Source: Lysobacterales bacterium
GTDB lineage: Bacteria; Pseudomonadota; Gammaproteobacteria; Xanthomonadales; SZUA-38
NCBI GenBank assembly: GCA_028285525.1
Contig: JANQOZ010000020.1
Coordinates: forward strand, 1-64,000
Direction of reading: 5' to 3'
Length of the DNA stretch: 64,000 nt
Position 1 is the first letter of the stretch. Each line of letters opens with the position of its first letter. This document shows, piece by piece, positions 58,394-64,000 of the stretch. The notes beneath the pieces were generated by a model. It was given only the letters and a program-made list of their open reading frames with translations. It searched no databases and was not told the origin of the DNA. Position numbers and translations under genes: made by a program.

Positions 58394-58411
58394 CTTATCA
58401 GCTCAAATAAG
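58394..58411. promoter_or_regulatory. Dyad CTTAT-N8-ATAAG upstream of the TonB receptor
   Basis: A perfect 5-bp inverted repeat with 8-nt spacer between the LysR stop and the receptor start, about 75-90 nt upstream of the receptor ATG. A candidate regulator-binding site, possibly for the adjacent LysR protein, although it does not fit the T-N11-A rule exactly. Confidence 0.4.
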
Positions 58412-58437
58412 GAATTCTTGGGCGCACCCGGGCGCCA

Positions 58438-59373
58438 TCAAACGTGACAGAATTCCTGCGGGCAACTGGCGGCAAACTCCTTCGCCGAGCAACGCGCAAG
58501 ATCCACTAGCCTTTCGACCATCGGGTCACCCGCGGTGGTTCGCATACATGCCGTTAAATCGATAGTTGGCAGTGATTGAGCCACCGGCAAAATTCCCACC
58601 TCACCACGGGCGATCTCATCGGCCATGACAAACGGCGGGATCGCCATCACTCCGAGGCCGCTACGAACAAGCTGGCATGCGGTCGCCAGCGAATAGGAGC
58701 AGTTCAGCCCTACCCGATCAGGGGACGCAGGGACGTTCCTGATGTCATGCGAGGTGAAATAGTCTCTGATCAGCTCGAAGCCGGACGTGCCCTCGCGATT
58801 CATGATCACCGGCAGACTCGCCAGATCGACGATATCCAGGGGCATCTCGCAGTCGAAGTGGTTGGGCGACGCCAGCCACTTCATCGGAAACGAGCAGATG
58901 GGTATGTTTTCAACGTGGGGTTCGTTGATGGGGCCCCAGACAAACACCAGGTCGAGCTCATTCCGGCACAAAAGGTCCACGAGCGCTGGCGACGTTTCCG
59001 TCGTGATGTCCAGCGTTGCGCCGGGCTCTTCGTCTCGAATCGACGCAACGAAGGCGGGAAGCCACGAAAGGGTGACAAATTCGATAATGCCGACTCGCGT
59101 TACGGCGTTCTCGGCGGCAACGGACACGAGTTCACGGTGCATCTCCCCCGATAGCTCGACAATCTTTTCGGCAAAGGGAAGAAGGTGCCGTCCGGCTGCG
59201 GTCAGCTCAAACTGCTTGGCGCCCCGCACATAGAGTTTTCGCCCAAAAAGATCTTCCAGGGTGGAGATTCGCTGAGACACACCCGGCTGCGTGGTGTGGA
59301 GCTTCTCGGCCGCAGCGTTGAAGTTCTTGAGACGGGACAGCCAAACAAACGTCTCGAGGAAACGAATATTCAT
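58438..59373 (-). CDS. LysR-family transcriptional regulator
   Basis: 311 residues; N-terminal helix-turn-helix (FNAAAEKLHTTQPGVSQRI) and effector domain. It is 98 nt from the divergent RraA-like gene and upstream of the TonB receptor on its own strand, so it probably controls this uptake/catabolism locus. Confidence 0.9.
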   Translation of the reverse strand: MNIRFLETFVWLSRLKNFNAAAEKLHTTQPGVSQRISTLEDLFGRKLYVRGAKQFELTAAGRHLLPFAEKIVELSGEMHRELVSVAAENAVTRVGIIEFVTLSWLPAFVASIRDEEPGATLDITTETSPALVDLLCRNELDLVFVWGPINEPHVENIPICSFPMKWLASPNHFDCEMPLDIVDLASLPVIMNREGTSGFELIRDYFTSHDIRNVPASPDRVGLNCSYSLATACQLVRSGLGVMAIPPFVMADEIARGEVGILPVAQSLPTIDLTACMRTTAGDPMVERLVDLARCSAKEFAASCPQEFCHV

Positions 59374-59471
59374 TTTATTTATGTACGCCCATCAGGAATG
59401 CCGTTTGCCGAGCCCGAATGACAATCCTATGCTGGCTCCGAACAAAAATGCCGACGGACGGAGCAGCAGCC

Positions 59472-60170
59472 ATGCCTATGTTACCCCAACGACAGGTCTA
59501 TCAGGTTGAACCGATGCCCGCGCAGATTTCCGATAAACAGCGCAGCGCGCTGCTGGCGCTGGACACGCCGACCATCGGGCATCATCTCGAGAGCGGATTT
59601 ATGGATCCCGGAATCACCCAACAGATGCCCGGCACCAAGATCGCCGGCACGGCAATCACCGTGCGGGTCACGCTGCCGGATTCCGTCATGGCCCACTACG
59701 CCCTCAAATTTGCCCGACCGGGGGACGTGCTCGTCATCGACCGCGGCCAGGATCAGCGGACCGCCTGCTGGGGCGCAGCCACTGCTCATGCAGCCGCAGC
59801 CGTTGGGCTGGCCGGCCTGATTCTTGACGGCGCGGCGACCGACATTCCGGATGCGGAAAGGCTCGGCCTGCCGATCTGGTGCCGGGGCCTGAGTCCGGTG
59901 ACCACAAAGTATCGCGGGCTAGGCGGCGAGATGAACGTGCCGGTGTCCTGCGGCGGCGTGGCGGTGAATCCCGGTGACGCTGTCTTTGCTGACGATAACG
60001 GCATTGTTGTCATACCCCCGCAGATTCTCGATGAGACCATCGAAGCAGGCGAAGCGTGGCACGCGGCGGAACAGAACTTTCTGGAACGGCTAAAACGGGA
60101 GCCCGACCTTTGCTACCCGGATGTGACGGGTGCGTCAGAAATTGTCGAGAGCCGGCTACTCGGGCGGTAG
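59472..60170 (+). CDS. RraA-family protein
   Basis: 232 residues from ATG 59472 (GGAG 9 nt upstream; earlier ATGs lack a site). The RraA/HMG-aldolase fold is clear: GTAITVRVTLPDS, GDVLVIDRG, GAATAHAAAAVGLAGLILDG and CGGVAVNPGDAVFAD. The aldolase Arg-Asp motif is altered: where active enzymes have DG-x-x-R-D, this has DGAATD, so Arg is missing and Asp is kept. It may be a decarboxylase or aldolase with altered substrate, or inactive. Divergent from the LysR gene. Confidence 0.87.
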   Translation: MPMLPQRQVYQVEPMPAQISDKQRSALLALDTPTIGHHLESGFMDPGITQQMPGTKIAGTAITVRVTLPDSVMAHYALKFARPGDVLVIDRGQDQRTACWGAATAHAAAAVGLAGLILDGAATDIPDAERLGLPIWCRGLSPVTTKYRGLGGEMNVPVSCGGVAVNPGDAVFADDNGIVVIPPQILDETIEAGEAWHAAEQNFLERLKREPDLCYPDVTGASEIVESRLLGR

Positions 60171-61055
60171 TGTCTCAATCGCCGTATCGTCCCGGCTTCC
60201 CCACTGCGCCCACGACCCATCGTAGACCGCCGCAGAGCCCGCCCCGGCCTGCTCTGCCGCGAGCGCCAGCAGACAGGCTGAGATGCCGCTGCCGCAGGTC
60301 ATCACCAAAGGCCTGCCGAGATCCACGCCAGCGGCGGCGAAGCGCGCACGCAGCGCCTCGCCCGCGAGCAGCGTTTCCCCGCTGTCGTCGAGAAGATCAC
60401 TGTAAGGCAGGTTTCTCGCTCCCGGCATGTGGCCACTCCGCAGGCCAGGTCGAGGCTCTGGTTGGGTGCCTGCAAAACGACCCGCTGCTCGCGCATCGAC
60501 AATTTGCGGTAGTCCGTCGCGAATCGCAGAGCGGATCTGCGAGAGCGAGTAGATCCGTTGGGGGTCTGGCGGCTTGGCAACCCAGTCTCCCGGTGATGCA
60601 TTTCCACCTGCAGGGGCCTCTGAGGACTGAACGGCGCCACCCGCCGCCAGCCAGTGCGGCAGGCCGCCGTTGAGAATGGCCACACCGGCGTGACCGAAGA
60701 GATGGAGCATCCACCACGCCCGCGGTGAGGAAAACACGCCGACGCTATCGTAGACCACAACGCGGTCCGATCGATTAACGCCGGCCGCTTGAAGCGCCCG
60801 CGTAAAATCAGCCGCCGAGGGAACCATGTGCGGCAGATCAGACGAGTCATCGCTTAGCCCGTCTATGTCGAAGAAGACCGCGCCTGGTATATGGCGAGCA
60901 GCGTATTCTGCCTGCGCATCGCGGTTGCTGGTCGGCAGGTGCCACGACGCGTCGAAAATGAAAAGGTCGTCGGCACCGAGGTTCTGCTGCAGCCACTCAA
61001 CGGACACAACAGACGACATCCCGTCTGTGGGCGCCGACTTCAAGGAGATGACCAT
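60156..61055 (-). CDS. Sulfurtransferase (3-mercaptopyruvate sulfurtransferase/rhodanese family)
   Basis: 299 residues with two rhodanese domains; the C-terminal one has the active Cys254 in CGSGISA, the loop type of mercaptopyruvate sulfurtransferases. Start at 61055 (AAGGCGG 7 nt upstream) overlaps the end of the hyuB-like gene by 16 nt, so it belongs to the hydantoinase operon. Its 3' end overlaps the convergent RraA gene by 15 nt. A later ATG at 61019 is possible. Confidence 0.9.
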   Translation of the reverse strand: MVISLKSAPTDGMSSVVSVEWLQQNLGADDLFIFDASWHLPTSNRDAQAEYAARHIPGAVFFDIDGLSDDSSDLPHMVPSAADFTRALQAAGVNRSDRVVVYDSVGVFSSPRAWWMLHLFGHAGVAILNGGLPHWLAAGGAVQSSEAPAGGNASPGDWVAKPPDPQRIYSLSQIRSAIRDGLPQIVDARAAGRFAGTQPEPRPGLRSGHMPGARNLPYSDLLDDSGETLLAGEALRARFAAAGVDLGRPLVMTCGSGISACLLALAAEQAGAGSAAVYDGSWAQWGSRDDTAIETLPPE

Positions 61056-62761
61056 GTGGCGTCCGCCTTGTCTCGTCCGTAATGCTCGCGAGCGAACTCC
61101 AGCGTGGTTTTCTCTTCGAGGATATCGTCTCGTATCGCCTCGTCCCTTCGATCCTCGCAGGGGCCGTAACCCGCACCGCCCGGAGTCTCCAGCCGGATCG
61201 ATGTACCTTTTTGGACTACTTTTCCGGGCTGGTTCGCCTTGAGGATTTCCTCTTCCGCAGTGCCTGGATTGACAATGATCCGGGCATTGGACCCATCCTT
61301 TCCACCCATCAGCCCCGTGGGGTGGATCACCGTTTTTTCCGAGTTAGCGTAAAAAAAAGTTCCCTCATCGAGCACACGGATTTCTCTGGCGATACCGAGT
61401 CCTCCGCGTTGTCTCCCCGCCCCGCAGCTGTCGGGAATCAAGCAATACTCCTCGACCAGCAGCGGGTATTCATTCTCCAGCGCTTCGGCAGGCAGGTTGG
61501 ATGAGTTGGTGATATGGACGTGGGTCCCATCAGCGCCGTCAAGATCACACATGGACCCGGAGCCACCTCCAATGGTCTCGACGTAGACGTAGGTTCCTGG
61601 GCGTCGACGGGATTGTCCGGACACTACCAGTGCCGGCATGGCATCGTTCCCTGATGCCATTTGGCGGTCTGACGGCAGCAGTTCGTTAAATGCGCCGATG
61701 ATCGCGCCGGAGAAAGGCTGTGCGGTACACGAGCGCATGCCTACGGCCCCTGGGAACTCGGGCTTCGCCAGGCTGCCGTCGGGGGCTTTGATCGTGACCG
61801 CCGCAGCCATTCCGTCATTAGGCAGCAGCTCCGGATCGAGCATGGTCTTGACGCAGTAGTAGACCGTGGCATTCAGCGCCGCTTTTGGCATGTTGTAGGC
61901 GCCGCGCGCCTGCGGACCGGTACCCTCAAAGTCGACCGTCAGGTCGCTGCCGCTGACCGTCACTGTCGCTTGGATTCGGACCGGGTCTCCGCCGAACCCG
62001 TCGTCGTCGAGCCATGTGGCAAAGGTGCTGGAGCCATCATCCAGAGCCGCAATCCGAGCTCGAAGACGCCGCTCCGTATAGGCGAGGAGATCGTCGACTG
62101 ATCGCTCCACTTCCTCGATGCTGTGGGCCGAAACAAGGTCCTGCACCAGCCGCCGACCACGATCGTTGGCCGCGATCTGGACTTTGAGATCAAACGCACG
62201 ATCCTCGGGTTCCCGGCTGTTGGACGTTACAAAAGAAAGGACGTCTTCATCCAGCGTGCCGGCGCGCATGACCCGGACCAACGGAATCCGAAGACCCTCG
62301 TCGAAGATCGTTTGTGCCGTGGGCGACACCGAGCCCGGTGTCGATCCACCGACGTCCGAATGGTGGCCGAGGTTGGTGGCAAAAAAGCGCAGGCGACCAC
62401 CGCAGAAGATGGGCGTGACGATGGTGATGTCTGGGGAATGGGTCCCGCCGGCGAGGTAGGCGTCGTTGCACATAAACACATCGCCGTCCCGAATGTCATC
62501 CAGCGAATATTTGGCCAGGATGGTCTCAACCCCTCCCTCCAGCGCGCCGAGATGCATGGGAATATGGGACGCTTGGGAAATCAGCCGACCCCGACGGTCG
62601 AACAGCGCCACCGAACAGTCCTGACGCTCCTTGATATTGGGCGAAAACGAGCCCCGAATAAGCGTTATGCCCATTTCTTCAGTGATGGTCAGCAGGCGAT
62701 TGGAGAATACCTCCATCGCTATCGGGTCGAACCCGGAGGGAGTGCCTTCAGGCATTTTCAA
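61040..62761 (-). CDS. Hydantoinase B/oxoprolinase family protein (HyuB-like)
   Basis: 573 residues, the usual length of HyuB-type subunits. Motifs: ERQDCSVALFD, NDAYLAGGTHSPDI, RLRFFATNLGHHSDVGG, AGGGRQR-like SCGAGRQRGGLG. With HyuA it forms ATP-dependent amidohydrolases or carboxylases (N-methylhydantoinase, 5-oxoprolinase, acetophenone/acetone carboxylase type). It overlaps hyuA by 14 nt and the sulfurtransferase gene by 16 nt. Confidence 0.93.
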   Translation of the reverse strand: MKMPEGTPSGFDPIAMEVFSNRLLTITEEMGITLIRGSFSPNIKERQDCSVALFDRRGRLISQASHIPMHLGALEGGVETILAKYSLDDIRDGDVFMCNDAYLAGGTHSPDITIVTPIFCGGRLRFFATNLGHHSDVGGSTPGSVSPTAQTIFDEGLRIPLVRVMRAGTLDEDVLSFVTSNSREPEDRAFDLKVQIAANDRGRRLVQDLVSAHSIEEVERSVDDLLAYTERRLRARIAALDDGSSTFATWLDDDGFGGDPVRIQATVTVSGSDLTVDFEGTGPQARGAYNMPKAALNATVYYCVKTMLDPELLPNDGMAAAVTIKAPDGSLAKPEFPGAVGMRSCTAQPFSGAIIGAFNELLPSDRQMASGNDAMPALVVSGQSRRRPGTYVYVETIGGGSGSMCDLDGADGTHVHITNSSNLPAEALENEYPLLVEEYCLIPDSCGAGRQRGGLGIAREIRVLDEGTFFYANSEKTVIHPTGLMGGKDGSNARIIVNPGTAEEEILKANQPGKVVQKGTSIRLETPGGAGYGPCEDRRDEAIRDDILEEKTTLEFAREHYGRDKADATWSSP

Positions 62762-64000
62762 GAGCCTCCTCGTGTGGGGCTGATCGAGTGATTATCAGGT
62801 TACCGAATTCATCAACAATCACCTGCTGGCTGGGATGAATTACGGTAGTCGAGCTCATTTCCTCGACGATAGCGGGCCCCTGGATTTCCATACCTGCCGG
62901 CAGCCTTTCGCGGCGCAATACGGGGGTCTGACGCCAACCGATCTCCCGGCCAAAAAACGCGTTTCGCTCCCCGGTCTTTGGGTCCTCGCCACCAACTCCT
63001 TCTAGACGGGAGTGGGCCTTTTCAATCCGGCCGACGGCTCGAACCCGGCAGTTGACGATCTCGACAGCCCGACCCTCGATATCGTAACCATACTCCCGTT
63101 TGTGTCGATCTTTGAATTCGGCGACGAAACCATCGACCGACAGTTTGGCGAGATCGCGAACGACCACCGCTAATTCGTAGTTCTGGCCGTCATAGCGAGC
63201 GTCGATCATGGTCTCGATTCGGCGCTCCGAGTCCGGGACCAACTCTCTGGTGAGCCATGCCTCTGCCTTATCGTGCATACCTCGGAGAACAGCAATAACT
63301 TCTCGCCAGATGTCAGGGGTCGCGAGCATCAGTTCGCTGCGGACAAAGTCCATGGTGATATCGGACAGCAAAATGCCTCTGGCGCACAGGGTTCCGGGCT
63401 CACGGGGCACGATGATGGTATTGATGCCGGCTTCTCGAGCCAGGTCAGCGGCATGCAGTGGACCGGCTCCACCGTAGGCAATCAGGGCAAACTCACGAAT
63501 GTCGTGGCCCTTTTCGGTGGATACCGCATGAATTGCCCGATTCATATTGGCGGCAGCGATGCGCAATATCCCGTACGCGGCGTCTTCGAGATCGATACCC
63601 AGAGGACCGGCTACCTTATCCTGGATTACGGCCCTGGCGCCTGCCGCATTAATCAAGAGCCTGCCATCGAGCAGCGAATGCTGATCCAGCCGTCCGAGGA
63701 CAATATTGGCGTCGGTGATCGTTGGCGCAGTGCCGCCTCGGTCGTAGGCTACCGGCCCGGGAACGGCACCGGCGCTTTTCGGCCCAACCTTCAGGGATCC
63801 CGCGTCGTCCACTGCGGCGATGCTGCCGCCGCCAGCGCCGATGACGTGGATATCGACCATCGGTGTTCTGACCGGAAAACCCGCTACCGTCCGATCGGAG
63901 GCAAACAGCGGTTGGCCGTCGACAATAATCGAGACGTCGGTTGACGTGCCGCCGACGTCAAACGTGACCAGGTTTCGGAAGCCAGCCGTCCGTCCCACCT
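62748..64000 (-). CDS. Hydantoinase/oxoprolinase family protein (HyuA-like), 5' end outside window
   Basis: Only the last 416 or so residues are in the window; the true start is beyond 64000. The ATP-site motif TFDVGGTSTDVSII at the left of the visible part normally sits near residue 290 of about 690, so about 40% is missing here. Also seen: VIGAGGGSIAAVD and AYGGAGPLHAADLA. First known gene of the operon hyuA-hyuB-sulfurtransferase. Confidence 0.92.
   Translation of the reverse strand, partial: VGRTAGFRNLVTFDVGGTSTDVSIIVDGQPLFASDRTVAGFPVRTPMVDIHVIGAGGGSIAAVDDAGSLKVGPKSAGAVPGPVAYDRGGTAPTITDANIVLGRLDQHSLLDGRLLINAAGARAVIQDKVAGPLGIDLEDAAYGILRIAAANMNRAIHAVSTEKGHDIREFALIAYGGAGPLHAADLAREAGINTIIVPREPGTLCARGILLSDITMDFVRSELMLATPDIWREVIAVLRGMHDKAEAWLTRELVPDSERRIETMIDARYDGQNYELAVVVRDLAKLSVDGFVAEFKDRHKREYGYDIEGRAVEIVNCRVRAVGRIEKAHSRLEGVGGEDPKTGERNAFFGREIGWRQTPVLRRERLPAGMEIQGPAIVEEMSSTTVIHPSQQVIVDEFGNLIITRSAPHEEALENA

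Overview
The window is a high-GC, gene-dense chromosomal segment of an aerobic Gram-negative bacterium, most likely a gammaproteobacterium near the Xanthomonadales/Lysobacterales. Supporting signs are a TonB-dependent receptor, lipoproteins with lgt, a bacterial kynurenine operon, IlvY-type control of ilvC, ApaH/FolA/ThyA, and the style of the secreted propeller protein. The lineage is an inference from gene content only. I see no prophage, transposase, CRISPR array or rRNA; there is one tRNA.

Layout. 1-487: gene-free repeat mosaic. 0.5-9.2 kb: PEP carboxylase (-), a GMC flavoprotein oxidoreductase (+), and a four-gene tryptophan/kynurenine operon (-; haaO-kynU-kmo-kynA) that lacks kynurenine formamidase. 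9.3-15.4 kb: panB, a LysR/SDR divergent pair, glucokinase, the ilvY/ilvC divergent pair and a 57-codon gene with its own terminator. 15.5-20.5 kb: an overlapping trio (small membrane protein, TAXI-type binding protein, thioredoxin-like lipoprotein) and a secreted alpha/beta hydrolase. 20.8-32.2 kb: a GGDEF/EAL protein, a LemA/M48 peptidase pair, a serine hydrolase, a phasin-like protein, a dicarboxylate symporter with a coupled LysR gene, a 3-hydroxyisobutyrate dehydrogenase-like enzyme and an MscS channel. 32.4-44.5 kb: TPR protein with an M49-like lipoprotein, a DUF255 thioredoxin protein, lgt-thyA, an MFS/nucleotide-exchanger-like protein, prmC-proS, apaH, and a dihydrofolate reductase carrying an extra C-terminal domain. 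44.5-48.5 kb: TPR-diguanylate cyclase and a two-component system with a structured upstream region. 48.5-51.4 kb: ArsR-type regulator, beta-carbonic anhydrase and SulP anion transporter, with a perfect palindrome over the promoter and a strong terminator, followed by tRNA-Gly(CCC). 51.7-56.1 kb: secreted beta-propeller protein, PP2C phosphatase, MFS transporter. 56.2-64 kb: TonB receptor, LysR, RraA-like protein, and a hyuA-hyuB-sulfurtransferase operon running off the right edge.

The best leads for something not widely described are the self-contained ArsR-CA-SulP module with a cysteine-free regulator, the FolA plus DUF6958-like fusion, the hydantoinase/sulfurtransferase uptake-and-catabolism locus, the attenuator-like hairpin upstream of the two-component system, and the repeat mosaic at the left edge.
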